Counted from the first letter of the stretch, positions 27,417 through 35,882 are shown. The stretch: DNA of 64,000 bases from Tumebacillus sp. BK434 (GCF_004340785.1 NZ_SLXS01000008.1:1-64000), one strand, 5' to 3'. Program-made: numbers and translations. The notes: generated by a model not told the origin, from the sequence alone.

Positions 27417-27653
27417 TTGAATGCTCACATTGCAAATGAACTTATGATAACAATAGGGGAAGAGCAAAGCCGCGAGTATATAGAGGTACTGAAGTACTTA
27501 GTTGATTATGTGCTCGACGATACTCCCGTCATGAAGCCAGACCAAACAATTGCTTACTACTCGTGGATTTTAAAACTTGCTCAAGAAGATTCCGCTTACT
27601 ATGAACTCTGGGAGGGCCGGCACATTAAAGCAGTGCTGGTACCGCCCGTCTGA
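27417..27653 (+). pseudogene. Fragment of an immunity-type gene fused out of frame to RHS relic
   Basis: Open frame of 78 codons from a TTG, without a ribosome site. The readable protein (EEQSREYIEVLKYLVDYVLDD ... YYSWILKLAQEDSAYYELWE) is helical and acidic and starts further upstream in the same frame (IEYRKIEIYSEGGVVKTNG), where an earlier frame is broken. From about 27627 the DNA switches to RHS-core sequence in another frame, so the original gene is truncated. Function unrecognised; immunity origin is inference from location. Confidence 0.4.
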
Positions 27654-27720
27654 AGGATGCTTCACGACTCAAGATACCTGGAGGTATCGGTGAGCTCTCG
27701 CCAACGCTCAATGACCGTAG
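27627..27720 (+). pseudogene. Relic of an RHS core domain
   Basis: Translates to WYRPSEGCFTTQDTW and then, after a one-base shift, GIGELSPTLN. This aligns with WYSPSVGRFTTQDTW and GLGDLPQTLN in the intact RHS protein (about 23357-23440). Arg to Cys and frame damage show decay. It marks the point where an older toxin tip was joined to an RHS shell. Confidence 0.7.
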
Positions 27721-27770
27721 TAGGAAAGGTTGGTACGTTTAAGGAATAAATAAATAAATGAATAGGTTCG

Positions 27771-28048
27771 CGGGGACATTGTGATGCCCCATCAAATGCC
27801 ATCTGCAAAAATATGGAGCATCCTCATCCCGAGTCTGGTGGACGACATCGTGAAACATACACCATTGGTACAACAAGTAAGAAGTTGAATGAGTATCTCA
27901 ATTTGAGCCACATGATGCTTTAGCCTTTGATATAAAGGATGCACGTTTTATCTATCAGCAGGGGGGTCTTTATACCCCTGCTATTCGTCAGGGATTAAAA
28001 GATACCATTACACTAAACAAAGAACTCTATCCGAAAGTCTTAAAATAA
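27771..28048 (+). pseudogene. Relic of a polymorphic-toxin C-terminal domain
   Basis: Frame from GDIVMPPSNA through HPHPESGGRHRETYTIGT to KLNEY, then a one-base shift into FEPHDALAFDIKDARFIYQ and LYTPAIRQGLKDTI, ending at TAA 28046-28048. No in-frame start exists. It follows the RHS-core relic and ends 12 bases before an immunity gene, so it is most likely the toxin tip that gene once neutralised. The toxin family is not identified. Confidence 0.55.
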
Positions 28049-28060
28049 TAGGAGGATTGT

Positions 28061-28525
28061 ATGGTGCAGAAAAATTTAGTCGAACAACTTATGAATAATC
28101 GTTTGCTTAGAACAAAGGAGGAGATAGGCTTATTTGAAAGCTCTATTGAGTCGCTGATGGATCTCGGTGAAGAAAGTTTGATCTCGGACCTGTGTTCAGG
28201 TTTTGATGACTCAACGGAACATAATGAGGCAATGTTTGGGCTCGTACATGCAATAGAGTCTTTAGATATAGTTTATGGACAAGAGAACGCGCTTAGAAAA
28301 CTGGCAGGTTCACTTCCAGCGTTGTTTCCTCATGCAAAAGGTTGGGCAGTGATCCTTAACAAAAGAATCTTGAATCACGATCCAAGTCTAATCAAATACG
28401 CAGAAGTGGTGAAAGATCTTGATCCCGATAAAAAAGAGTTAATCACAAGTTTGGTTCGTGAAATTAAAGAAGAGCCTTCAAGAAAATTTGAAACAGCAGG
28501 GGCTACATTCCTAACACAAATGTAA
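28061..28525 (+). CDS. Imm30-like immunity protein
   Basis: 154 residues, all-helical prediction. The pattern FDDSTEHNEAMFGLVHAIESLD with KGWAVILNKRILN resembles the Imm30 family recalled from polymorphic-toxin studies. AGGAGG lies seven bases before the ATG. It appears intact while the toxin relic just upstream is broken, so the gene is an orphan that may still protect against siblings carrying the active tip. Confidence 0.6.
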   Translation: MVQKNLVEQLMNNRLLRTKEEIGLFESSIESLMDLGEESLISDLCSGFDDSTEHNEAMFGLVHAIESLDIVYGQENALRKLAGSLPALFPHAKGWAVILNKRILNHDPSLIKYAEVVKDLDPDKKELITSLVREIKEEPSRKFETAGATFLTQM

Positions 28526-28597
28526 GGATGAGATTCAGGGTTTTGTCTTTTGGGAGAATTTCTTTGGGGAAACTAACTTCTCCCGACAGAACGACAA

Positions 28598-28628
28598 CCT
28601 GCCGAGTTGCACTCGGCAGGTTTTTTGT
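28598..28628 (+). terminator. Terminator at the end of the toxin island
   Basis: CCTGCCGAG / CTCGGCAGG perfect stem, TTGCA loop, then TTTTTT. Confidence 0.9.
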
Positions 28629-28699
28629 CATATCCACCGCCGCACCTGACTATACTTCTACTAATCTCAGAAACGTTAGTCAGAAGAGGAGGGGCGCTT

Positions 28700-28993
28700 T
28701 TGTCAAAGGATGGGGCCGGGAGGAACTGGCGGAAGGTCGTGGATATGATTCGGGGACGGCAGCCGGTCGAGGAGGGGCCGACGGAGATGGAGAAGCTGCA
28801 GGCGGAGATCGACCAGGCGCGGGAAGAATGGGCGATCGCGCAGCAGCACATCGATCATGTGTCCGATCCGGAGCTGATCGATCACGCGATTTACTATCTG
28901 GAAGCTGCAGAACGGAAATACGGGTACCTGCTCCGCGAAGCCAAGCGGCTGCAGGCGAAAACATCCGGGCAGGCACATGCGCTCCTTGAATAA
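28700..28993 (+). CDS. yaaL: YaaL family protein (DUF2508)
   Basis: 97 residues ending with LREAKRLQAKTSG, like the B. subtilis YaaL end. A coiled-coil-like helix (EMEKLQAEIDQAREEW) is followed by a second helix (LEAAERKYGYLLREAK). TTG 28700 is preferred: GAGGAGGGG lies six bases upstream. A longer frame to 28607 would include a terminator. In B. subtilis yaaL directly follows recR; here 11.3 kb separates them. Function unknown. Confidence 0.75.
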   Translation: MSKDGAGRNWRKVVDMIRGRQPVEEGPTEMEKLQAEIDQAREEWAIAQQHIDHVSDPELIDHAIYYLEAAERKYGYLLREAKRLQAKTSGQAHALLE

Positions 28994-29005
28994 AGGGGCG
29001 TTTTT
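28980..29005 (+). terminator. Terminator overlapping the yaaL stop
   Basis: CGCTCCTT / AAGGGGCG stem with one G-T pair and a four-base loop, followed by TTTTT. Confidence 0.6.
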
Positions 29006-29255
29006 GCTTGTTCTCCCCATTGCACGTTCCGGGATTGCATGATAAGATAGCAATGTAAGGATTTCGTGAAAATGCTGTAAAGATAAATTATAAATTGTGT
29101 ATACAGTTTATAGATGAGCAATTTGATCGGAGCACTCAACTAAAAAATGAACCGGACTTAATGGAATCCTTAGTAGACAAAAGGACCTTTCTTTAGCCTA
29201 CCTAGAATTTTGTAACATAATGGTAACATTTAGTCCTGCATATTTCGTCGAATTT
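29006..29255. other. AT-rich intergenic stretch, no gene seen
   Basis: No coding frame with a ribosome site. It is AT-rich compared with the backbone and leads into the promoter of the candidate RNA below. Confidence 0.4.
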
Positions 29256-29256
29256 C

Positions 29257-29369
29257 TGATATACTAGAAAGTGACCACCAAAGTTTAACATTTTGGATGG
29301 CCTCCCAGGGCGATGGCGAACGAGCCGCGCTCCATTGTGTCGGTGACTTCTGTCACCGCTTTTTTTTTT
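29257..29369 (+). ncRNA. Candidate small RNA or leader upstream of bofA
   Basis: An extended -10 (TG-A-TATACT, 29257-29265) is followed by about 95 bases with several possible hairpins (CAAAG...TTTTG, GGATGG...CCATT, GGCGAACGAGCC). It ends in a classic terminator: cGGTGAC/GTCACCg followed by eleven T. No open frame starts inside. It could be an independent small RNA or an attenuator in the bofA leader, since bofA starts 80 bases further. Not matched to a known class. Confidence 0.4.
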
Positions 29370-29450
29370 GCAACAAGCCCCTCGTCCCCCTATCATGTTC
29401 CGCTCTGGCTGCGCATAGAGTAGGAAGGAGGACAAGGAGGGGGAGAAACG

Positions 29451-29717
29451 ATGTCAGCATGGCAAGTAATCGGGATGCTCGTCGGCGCAGTCGTGCTCAT
29501 CTATATGATCGCGAACTTCATGCGCGATCCGGGACAAGCGATCATGGGGATGCTGCGCGGGCTGATCGTCGGCGTAGTGGCGTTGTTTGTGATCAATCTG
29601 ATCGGGGCCTCGTTTGGCTTTCATATCGCGATCAATCCGGTCACCGCGGCGACGACCGCGATACTCGGACTGCCGGGAGTGGCGGCGCTCGTCGTGATGA
29701 ACGTCTGGATGGTGTAA
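29451..29717 (+). CDS. bofA: Pro-sigma-K processing inhibitor BofA
   Basis: 88-residue membrane protein with two or three hydrophobic segments and the conserved C-terminal part GLPGVAALVVMNVW. In the forespore it holds SpoIVFB inactive until the SpoIVB signal. AAGGAGG and GGGGGAG precede the ATG. Position between yaaL and csfB matches B. subtilis and marks an endospore former. Confidence 0.9.
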   Translation: MSAWQVIGMLVGAVVLIYMIANFMRDPGQAIMGMLRGLIVGVVALFVINLIGASFGFHIAINPVTAATTAILGLPGVAALVVMNVWMV

Positions 29718-29746
29718 ATGCACACTTTAACACGTATATGCCAAGG

Positions 29747-29782
29747 GCCGGTGTTTCTATTCTTCAGAAACATCGGCTTTTT
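29747..29782 (+). terminator. Terminator after bofA
   Basis: GCCGGTGTTTCT / AGAAACATCGGC stem with one mismatch, followed by TTTTT. Confidence 0.85.
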
Positions 29783-29851
29783 CACGTATAAAACTAGTGG
29801 AAAGCGTTATAATGGAATGCTAGAGAGACCAAGCAGAGGATGGTGGTCAGG

Positions 29852-30058
29852 ATGGAAGAGTTGAACGTATGCGGTGACAAGCAAAGCGGCGGCACCTGCA
29901 TCGTCTGCGGGGAATCGAAAGCATTTGGCATCCGCATCCTTGCTCAATTCCTGTGTCACGAGTGCGAGCGCGAAATCGTCAAAACGGACGCGCAAGATGA
30001 GAAATATCAATACTATGTGGATCGCATGAAACAGATTTGGCTGGAAGCGATTTCGTAA
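29852..30058 (+). CDS. csfB: Anti-sigma factor Gin (CsfB)
   Basis: 68-residue zinc-binding protein with CIVCG near residue 16 and CHEC near 35. Gin inhibits sigma-G (and sigma-E) to time forespore and mother-cell expression. Start choice is between ATG 29840, with no spacing after AGAGG, and ATG 29852; the latter gives a better gap and near-normal length (B. subtilis 64). Confidence 0.82.
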   Translation: MEELNVCGDKQSGGTCIVCGESKAFGIRILAQFLCHECEREIVKTDAQDEKYQYYVDRMKQIWLEAIS

Positions 30059-30126
30059 CCTGCATACACGCTGGAATCGCCGATCTGTCTGTCGGGGCAG
30101 GCGGGCGAAGATCCAACAAGCAACAG

Positions 30127-30162
30127 AAAAGCTGCCCTGCTAAACCAGCGGGGCAGCTTTTG
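30127..30162. terminator. Terminator after csfB, usable in both directions
   Basis: AAAAGCTGCCCTGCT / CCAGCGGGGCAGCTTTT stem between convergent csfB and the malic enzyme operon. Confidence 0.85.
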
Positions 30163-30177
30163 TTGTGAGTCGTACTG

Positions 30178-30357
30178 CTATTTTTTCTTCCGATACTTCT
30201 TGCGCAGCTCGTACACGGCGATCCAGAGGATGCCGAGGACGTCCAGCGCGAGCAGGTAGGTGTAGATGCTCATCGGATAGACCCAACTCATCATGAAGAT
30301 GACGGAGCCGATCGCGGCGAGCAGGACGATGACGAGCAGAGAGTTAGAAGTTTTCAT
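30178..30357 (-). CDS. Small membrane protein, two spans (59 aa)
   Basis: 59 residues, MKTSNSLLVIVLLAAIG onward, with two hydrophobic helices (about 5-24 and 31-47) and a strongly basic tail (LRKKYRKKK). AAAGGAG lies eight bases before the ATG. It follows the malic enzyme gene by 20 bases on the same strand and ends at a terminator, so it is probably co-transcribed. Not a recognised family. Confidence 0.6.
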   Translation of the reverse strand: MKTSNSLLVIVLLAAIGSVIFMMSWVYPMSIYTYLLALDVLGILWIAVYELRKKYRKKK

Positions 30358-30377
30358 CTCAGCGCTCCTTTCGACGA

Positions 30378-31808
30378 CTACTGCTTGTCGCTGTAGTCGC
30401 GGTATCGGCGGCGGGCCACGCCGGAGCTGTATGCCGCTTCGATGACGGCGAGGCGGACGGCCTGCACGACTTTCTTATTGAAGACAGACGGAATGATGTA
30501 GTGCTCCGACAGCTCTTCGTCGCTGACGACGCTGGCGATCGCATACGCTGCAGCCAGCTTCATCTCTTCATTGATATCGGATGCGCGGCAGTCTAATGCC
30601 CCTTTGAAGATGCCCGGGAAGCAGAGCAGGTTGTTGATCTGGTTCGGGTAGTCGGAACGGCCGGTCGCCATCACGCGCACGTACGGTTCCGCCACATCCG
30701 GGTCGATCTCCGGGTTCGGGTTGGCCATCGCGAAGACGATCGGGTCTTGCGCCATCGACTGCAGATGCTCCACCGTCAGCACCCCCGGACCCGACACGCC
30801 GATGAAGACGTCCGCGCCTTGGATCACATCGGACAGCGTGCCTTGCAGGTTGTCCGGGTTGGTGTTCTCCGCGTACCACTGCCACATCGGATTCTCATAC
30901 GGCTCGTGGCGGGAGATGACGCCCATGCGGTCAACGCCGACCACGTTTTTCACGCCGGCGAGCAGCAGCATCTTCGTGCAGGCGATCCCCGCTGCGCCGA
31001 TGCCCGTGACGACGACTTTCAGGTCTTCCAGCTTCTTGCCGACCAGTTTGACCGCGTTCATCAAACCGGCGAGCAAGACGACAGCCGTGCCGTGCTGGTC
31101 ATCGTGGAACACCGGGATGTCCAGCTCCTGCTTCAGGCGCGCTTCGATCTCAAAGCAGCGCGGCGAGGAGATGTCTTCGAGGTTGATCCCGCCAAACGCC
31201 GGCGCGATCGCTTTGATGTGTGCGATGATCGCTTCTGTGTCTTTCGTATCGAGGCAGATCGGGAAGGCGTCCACGCCGGCGAACTGCTTGAACAGCATCG
31301 CCTTGCCCTCCATGACCGGCATCGCAGCGTACGGGCCGATGTCGCCGAGGCCGAGCACCGCCGTACCGTCCGACACGACCGCGACGGTATTTTTCTTGAT
31401 CGTCAGCTTGAACGCTTTGCTCGGGTCCTCATGGATCGCCTCGCAGATCGTCGCCACGTGCGGGGTGTAGACGCGCGCCAGCTCGTCGCGGTTGCGCACC
31501 GGGATCTTCGAGCGGACTTCGATCTTGCCGCCCAAGTGCATCAGCATCGTGCGGTCGGACACGTTGACGACGTGGATGCCTTCGGCCTGCTCCAGGCGCT
31601 CGCGGATCACTTTGCCGTGGCGGCGGTCAAAGACGTTGACGTTAACGTCGCGGATCGCGTGGTCCTTGCGCACGTCCACCACGTCGACGCCGATGATGTC
31701 GCCGCCCTCTTCGCCGATGATGTGCGCCACCTTGCCAAAGGTGATCGAACTGTTTTGCAATTCAAGCCGGTAGATCAGGGACAGACCGGCCGTTTTTTCG
31801 TTTGCCAT
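30378..31808 (-). CDS. NAD(P)-dependent malic enzyme with N-terminal ACT domain
   Basis: Oxidative decarboxylation of malate to pyruvate. 476 residues: an ACT-type domain at about 10-85 (LIYRLELQNSSITFGKVAHIIGEEGGDI), then the malic domain with the conserved Tyr (ARVYTPHV) and catalytic Lys region, metal site VFHDDQHGTA, and a Rossmann NAD domain (VVTGIGAAGIACTKMLL). The ACT domain suggests allosteric control by a small molecule, as known for a Bacillota subgroup; ligand unknown. AAAGGAGG precedes the ATG. Inserted between csfB and the decarboxylase gene relative to B. subtilis. Confidence 0.9.
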   Translation of the reverse strand: MANEKTAGLSLIYRLELQNSSITFGKVAHIIGEEGGDIIGVDVVDVRKDHAIRDVNVNVFDRRHGKVIRERLEQAEGIHVVNVSDRTMLMHLGGKIEVRSKIPVRNRDELARVYTPHVATICEAIHEDPSKAFKLTIKKNTVAVVSDGTAVLGLGDIGPYAAMPVMEGKAMLFKQFAGVDAFPICLDTKDTEAIIAHIKAIAPAFGGINLEDISSPRCFEIEARLKQELDIPVFHDDQHGTAVVLLAGLMNAVKLVGKKLEDLKVVVTGIGAAGIACTKMLLLAGVKNVVGVDRMGVISRHEPYENPMWQWYAENTNPDNLQGTLSDVIQGADVFIGVSGPGVLTVEHLQSMAQDPIVFAMANPNPEIDPDVAEPYVRVMATGRSDYPNQINNLLCFPGIFKGALDCRASDINEEMKLAAAYAIASVVSDEELSEHYIIPSVFNKKVVQAVRLAVIEAAYSSGVARRRYRDYSDKQ

Positions 31809-31978
31809 CTATCGTTCCTCCTTTATGTACGCAGTCCAAAAGTGAATAAAATCTATTTTATCACCAACGTCAATCAGAATGAAAGATTGCAAAGCCAAAA
31901 ATCGGTTGTATGGTCCGATTTGGCAAGACGATACTAAGAAAAAGGAACTCGTACGGCAGATCTCGAAGTATAGGTGAT

Positions 31979-33391
31979 ATGATGACAACTAGGATTCCCA
32001 TTTTGCATGCAATCCTCTCGCATCTCCAGACCAGCCCGACCGCCTTCCACGTGCCCGGCCACAAGATGGGTCGCGGGCTGCCCGGAGAATTGGGCGCCTG
32101 GCTGAGCGCAGCAGGACGGCTCGACCTGACCGAAATCCCCGGGCTCGATGACCTGCATGCGCCTGAAGGCGCGATCCGCGATGCGCAAAGGCTGGCAGCC
32201 GAGGCGTTCGGGGCGGAGGAAACATTCTTTCTGATCAACGGCAGCACCGCCGGCAACCTCGCGATGGTGATGACGGTGTGCCAGCCGGGAGATATTATCC
32301 TCGTCCCCCGCAATCTGCACAAGTCGGTCATTCACGGCTTGGTGTTGGCGCAGGCCCGGCCCGTTTTTTATCAGCCGGAGGTCGTGGCCGAGTTCGGCAT
32401 CGCCGGCCGGGTGCCAGCAGCGGAGATCGCGCGGGCGGTGCGGGAGAACCCGCAGGCCAAGGCGGTGCTGATCACCTCGCCGACCTACCACGGCATCGCA
32501 TCCGATCTGGCTCTGATCGCCGGGATCGTGCACGAGGCGGGGATGCTGCTGTTGGTCGATGAGGCGCACGGAGCGCATTTCGCCTTTCATGAACAGCTGC
32601 CCCCGACGGCGATGGCCAGCGGCGCCGACATGGCGGTGCAGAGCACGCACAAGCTGCTCGGCGCGCTGACCCAGGCTTCGATGCTCCATGTGCAAGGCCC
32701 GCGCGTCGACCGCGTGCGGCTGCGCAAACGGCTGCAGCTGGTGCAGAGCACGAGCCCGTCCTACCTTTTGATGGCGTCGCTCGACGCGGCCCGGTATCAG
32801 ATGGAGACGGAAGGACAAGCCCGTTTGGAAAAAGCGCTCCGGGCGGCGGCTGACGGACGGCAGCAGCTGCTGGAACTTCCCGGCCTGCAGGTACTGCCGG
32901 CCGACGATCTGCTAAAATGGACGATCCGGGTCACCGGGCTCGGAATCACGGGGACGGACGCCTACCGCATCTTGCACGAAGAGCACAAGATGATGCTGGA
33001 GCTGTCCGACCCGTACAATGTGCTCGCCGTCCTGAGCTATGCGGATGGCGAGCGGCAGGTCGACCGGCTGGTGACGGCGCTTGCGAAGCTCGCCCCGAGC
33101 GGGCATCAGCTGACCGTGTCGGCATACACCGCGCCGCCAAAGCTGCGGGCGGTGCTGCCTTTGCACGACGCGTTCGATCTGCCGAGCGTGACGGTGCCGC
33201 TCCGGGAAGCGGCGGGAAAAGTGGCTGCGGAGATGGTGATTCCCTATCCGCCCGGCATTCCGCTCGTCCTGCCCGGTGAGGAAATGACAAGAGACATGCT
33301 AGAATATATAGAGCAGCTTCGCAGTGCGGGCATTCGTTTTTCCGGCGCGGAGGATGCAGCGTTAAATACAGTGCAAGTGATACGGCAGTAA
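31979..33391 (+). CDS. yaaO: Orn/Lys/Arg decarboxylase family protein (YaaO-like)
   Basis: PLP-dependent fold-type I decarboxylase, 470 residues. N-terminal TAFHVPGHKMGRGLP signature, DLHAPEGAI, FLINGSTAGN for phosphate binding, LLVDEAHGAHF and the Schiff-base Lys in AVQSTHKLLGALTQ; a C-terminal domain with EMTRDMLEYI follows. Immediately upstream of tmk as yaaO is in B. subtilis. Substrate (arginine, lysine or other) is not decided. Start uncertain between ATG 31979 and 31982; AGGTGA lies very close upstream. Confidence 0.85.
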   Translation: MMTTRIPILHAILSHLQTSPTAFHVPGHKMGRGLPGELGAWLSAAGRLDLTEIPGLDDLHAPEGAIRDAQRLAAEAFGAEETFFLINGSTAGNLAMVMTVCQPGDIILVPRNLHKSVIHGLVLAQARPVFYQPEVVAEFGIAGRVPAAEIARAVRENPQAKAVLITSPTYHGIASDLALIAGIVHEAGMLLLVDEAHGAHFAFHEQLPPTAMASGADMAVQSTHKLLGALTQASMLHVQGPRVDRVRLRKRLQLVQSTSPSYLLMASLDAARYQMETEGQARLEKALRAAADGRQQLLELPGLQVLPADDLLKWTIRVTGLGITGTDAYRILHEEHKMMLELSDPYNVLAVLSYADGERQVDRLVTALAKLAPSGHQLTVSAYTAPPKLRAVLPLHDAFDLPSVTVPLREAAGKVAAEMVIPYPPGIPLVLPGEEMTRDMLEYIEQLRSAGIRFSGAEDAALNTVQVIRQ

Positions 33392-33422
33392 GCTGTTTCC
33401 TTGATAGAGTGGAAGGAGAAAC

Positions 33423-34058
33423 GTGGACGTGGGGCTTTTTTTCACGCTGGAAGGGCCGGATGGCAGCGGCAAATCGACGCAGATCAGGCGGCTCGCTGAA
33501 CGTTTGGAGGAGAGCGGAATACGATATCTTACCACCCGGGAACCGGGCGGCACACCGATCAGCGACCAGATTCGCGCGTTGCTGCTCGATCCGGACAACC
33601 GGGAGATGACGGCGAAGACAGAAGCGCTGCTCTACGCCGCCTCCCGCGCCCAGCACGTGGCAGAGGTGATTCGGCCGGCGCTCGAGGCCGGGATTGTCGT
33701 GATCTGCGACCGCTACATCGACGCCTCGCTCGCTTACCAGGCGACCGGATTGGGACTGTCTGTTGAATACGTGCGCGAACTGAACCGGCAGGCGACCGAC
33801 GGCCTGTGGCCGACGCGAACCTATCTGATCGACGTGCCGGCGGAGGTCGGCATCGGCCGGGTGGCCAGAAGCCGCGGGACGGGGCTGGATCGCATCGAAC
33901 AGCGCGATCTGCACTACCACGGCCGCGTGCGCGATCAGTTCCTGCAGATCGCCAGAGAGGAGCCGGAGCGGTTTTGCGTGCTCGACGGCACCCGCTCGAT
34001 CGATCAAGTGACCGACGCCATCTGGGAGGATGTCCGCCAGTTCCTGAATGCAGACTAA
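33423..34058 (+). CDS. tmk: Thymidylate kinase
   Basis: dTMP to dTDP. 211 residues. P-loop EGPDGSGKST at about 10-19; the DR(Y/x) motif in ICDRYIDASLAYQ; TREPGGTP; a LID region (SRGTGLDRIEQ). GTG start with AAGGAG four bases upstream; a second GTG two codons later has a better gap. Leads the tmk-darA-yaaR-holB-ricT-yabA block. Confidence 0.95.
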   Translation: MDVGLFFTLEGPDGSGKSTQIRRLAERLEESGIRYLTTREPGGTPISDQIRALLLDPDNREMTAKTEALLYAASRAQHVAEVIRPALEAGIVVICDRYIDASLAYQATGLGLSVEYVRELNRQATDGLWPTRTYLIDVPAEVGIGRVARSRGTGLDRIEQRDLHYHGRVRDQFLQIAREEPERFCVLDGTRSIDQVTDAIWEDVRQFLNAD

Positions 34059-34074
34059 AGGAGTGGGTCCCAAG

Positions 34075-34404
34075 GTGAAACTTGTGATTGCAGTCGTGCA
34101 GGACAAGGATAGCAACAAATTGTCGAACGAACTGGTGAAAAAGGGCTTTGGCGCGACCAAGCTCGCTTCCACCGGCGGCTTTTTGAAATCGGGCAACACC
34201 ACATTTTTGATCGGCGTGGAAGAGCATCGCGTCGAAGAAGTTCTGCAAGTGATCAAAGACACGTGCAAAGCGCGCGAGAAGACGATCACGCCGATGTCGA
34301 ACATGGGCAGCACCGGCGAAACGTTCGTCCCGTATCCGGTCTCTGTGCAGGTCGGAGGCGCGACGGTGTTCGTCATCGATGTCGAACATTTTGCTCATTT
34401 TTAA
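34075..34404 (+). CDS. darA: PII-like cyclic di-AMP receptor
   Basis: 109 residues, the usual DarA (YaaQ) length, starting VKLVIAVVQDKDSNKL. Cyclic-di-AMP-binding loop candidates are GFGATKLASTGGFLKSGNTTFLIG and the conserved GGATVF near the end. GTG start with AAAGGAG eleven bases upstream; an earlier ATG overlaps tmk. Confidence 0.93.
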   Translation: MKLVIAVVQDKDSNKLSNELVKKGFGATKLASTGGFLKSGNTTFLIGVEEHRVEEVLQVIKDTCKAREKTITPMSNMGSTGETFVPYPVSVQVGGATVFVIDVEHFAHF

Positions 34405-34419
34405 GAGGGAGCGGTTTTG

Positions 34420-34866
34420 ATGAAGATCGGGAACAACCAAAGACCTTTCGTCGAAACACTCGGTTTGCGCGAAGATACACGAGCGGGGGATGTCAAATCT
34501 CCCGCTTTTCAAGATATTTTCCAGCAGGCCAACGCCAAATTGACCCGGGCCGAATTGGACAAGCTGATGCGCCAGATCGATTCGCTCGGCAACTTTTTGG
34601 CCCGCAACATGACATGGAAGGCCTTGCAGGATTACAAGGAGCAGGTGCGGCGCTTTTTGGAACAGGTGGTCAAAGGCGGCTTTGGCGCGAAAGAGAAGCA
34701 GGGCTTTGACCGCCGCGGCCGGATGCGCCTGTACAAGATCGTCTCGCAAATCGACGACCTGATGGCCGAACTGGCCGAGCAGGTCGTGGCCGATGAAAAA
34801 GAACATTTGGACTTGCTGGCCAAGATCGGCGACATCCGCGGCCTGCTCTTGAACCTCTATTTTTAG
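34420..34866 (+). CDS. yaaR: YaaR family protein (DUF327)
   Basis: 148 residues, helical; family segments VETLGLREDTR, FQDIFQQANAKLTRAELDKLM and LARNMTWKALQDYKEQVRRFL. Always between darA and holB; function unknown. GAGGGAG precedes ATG 34420. Confidence 0.88.
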   Translation: MKIGNNQRPFVETLGLREDTRAGDVKSPAFQDIFQQANAKLTRAELDKLMRQIDSLGNFLARNMTWKALQDYKEQVRRFLEQVVKGGFGAKEKQGFDRRGRMRLYKIVSQIDDLMAELAEQVVADEKEHLDLLAKIGDIRGLLLNLYF

Positions 34867-34899
34867 TGCGATTTTGAACGAGAGAAGGGAATGAGCGCG

Positions 34900-35877
34900 A
34901 TGACCTGGCCAGTACCGGGGCCTGTGACCGACATGTTGTCGCGCAGCCTCGCGAACGGACGGATGGCGCACGCCTACCTGTTTCTCGGCGCGGAAGGGTC
35001 GGGGCAGGCGGAGACGGCGAACTATTTTGCCAAAGCGATCCTCTGTGCCGGCGAACAGCGGGCGGAGCGCCCCTGCGGCGTCTGCATCCAGTGCCGGCGC
35101 TTTGAGTCGGGCAACCATCCCGACCTGATCGTGCTGGAGCCGGACGGCAATGCGATCAAGATCGCCCAAGTGCGCGAGCTGCAAAAGGCGTTTTCATTGA
35201 AATCGATGGAAAGCGCCTCGAAAGTCTACATCATCCACCAGGCGGACAAGATGACGGTGGAGGCGGCGAACTCGCTGCTGAAATTCCTCGAGGAGCCGAC
35301 GACGCCCGTCGTGGCCGTGCTGCTCGCCGAAGCGAAGACCAAGCTGCTGCCGACGATCATTTCGCGATGTCAGGTGATCCAGTTCCCGCGCCGTCCTGTC
35401 GGTGTCGTGGCCGAGCAACTGCAAGGCGAAGGATTCCCGGCTTCGCGGGCGCGATTCCTCGCCTACATGAAGCAGTCGCTTGGCGCAGCCAAGGAGCTGG
35501 CGGCCGAAGAGCGGTTTGCGGAAATCTTGACTCTGGTGGTACAATTGACTGAAGAGATCGCGGCGCGTCGCAACAACGCGCTGTTCACTCTGCAGGAAAA
35601 AGTCTTTAAACAAAATTGGCAAAGTCATGAGATCGACGCTTTGCTCGATGCGCTGTCGTGGTGGTATCGCGACGTGCTGTATGTGCGGCTCGGCATGGAG
35701 CCGCAGGTCGCAGCGGATGTGCATCTGGAGCGCTACCGCCAGCAGGCGATGAGCCTGCGCCAGGAGCAGTTGCAGTCTATGATCGATATCATATTCAAAA
35801 CGAAAAAACGCTTGCAAAGCAATGCCAATGTGCAACTTTCGCTTGAGCATATGATTTTGCAATTGCAGGAGGGATAG
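34900..35877 (+). CDS. holB: DNA polymerase III delta-prime subunit
   Basis: Clamp-loader subunit, 325 residues. Modified P-loop GAEGSGQAET, zinc cysteines in CAGEQRAERPCGVCIQC, KVYIIHQADKMT, ANSLLKFLEEP and the SRC motif. The Lys of Walker A is replaced by Gln, as expected for a non-hydrolysing delta-prime. ATG 34900 has AAGGGA nine bases upstream; ATG 34891 has none. Confidence 0.92.
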   Translation: MTWPVPGPVTDMLSRSLANGRMAHAYLFLGAEGSGQAETANYFAKAILCAGEQRAERPCGVCIQCRRFESGNHPDLIVLEPDGNAIKIAQVRELQKAFSLKSMESASKVYIIHQADKMTVEAANSLLKFLEEPTTPVVAVLLAEAKTKLLPTIISRCQVIQFPRRPVGVVAEQLQGEGFPASRARFLAYMKQSLGAAKELAAEERFAEILTLVVQLTEEIAARRNNALFTLQEKVFKQNWQSHEIDALLDALSWWYRDVLYVRLGMEPQVAADVHLERYRQQAMSLRQEQLQSMIDIIFKTKKRLQSNANVQLSLEHMILQLQEG

Positions 35878-35882
35878 GAGCT

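Noticed and set aside
28607-28699. Longer YaaL start at an upstream ATG
   Set aside because: The extension would be translated from inside the preceding terminator hairpin and has no ribosome site; the TTG at 28700 does.
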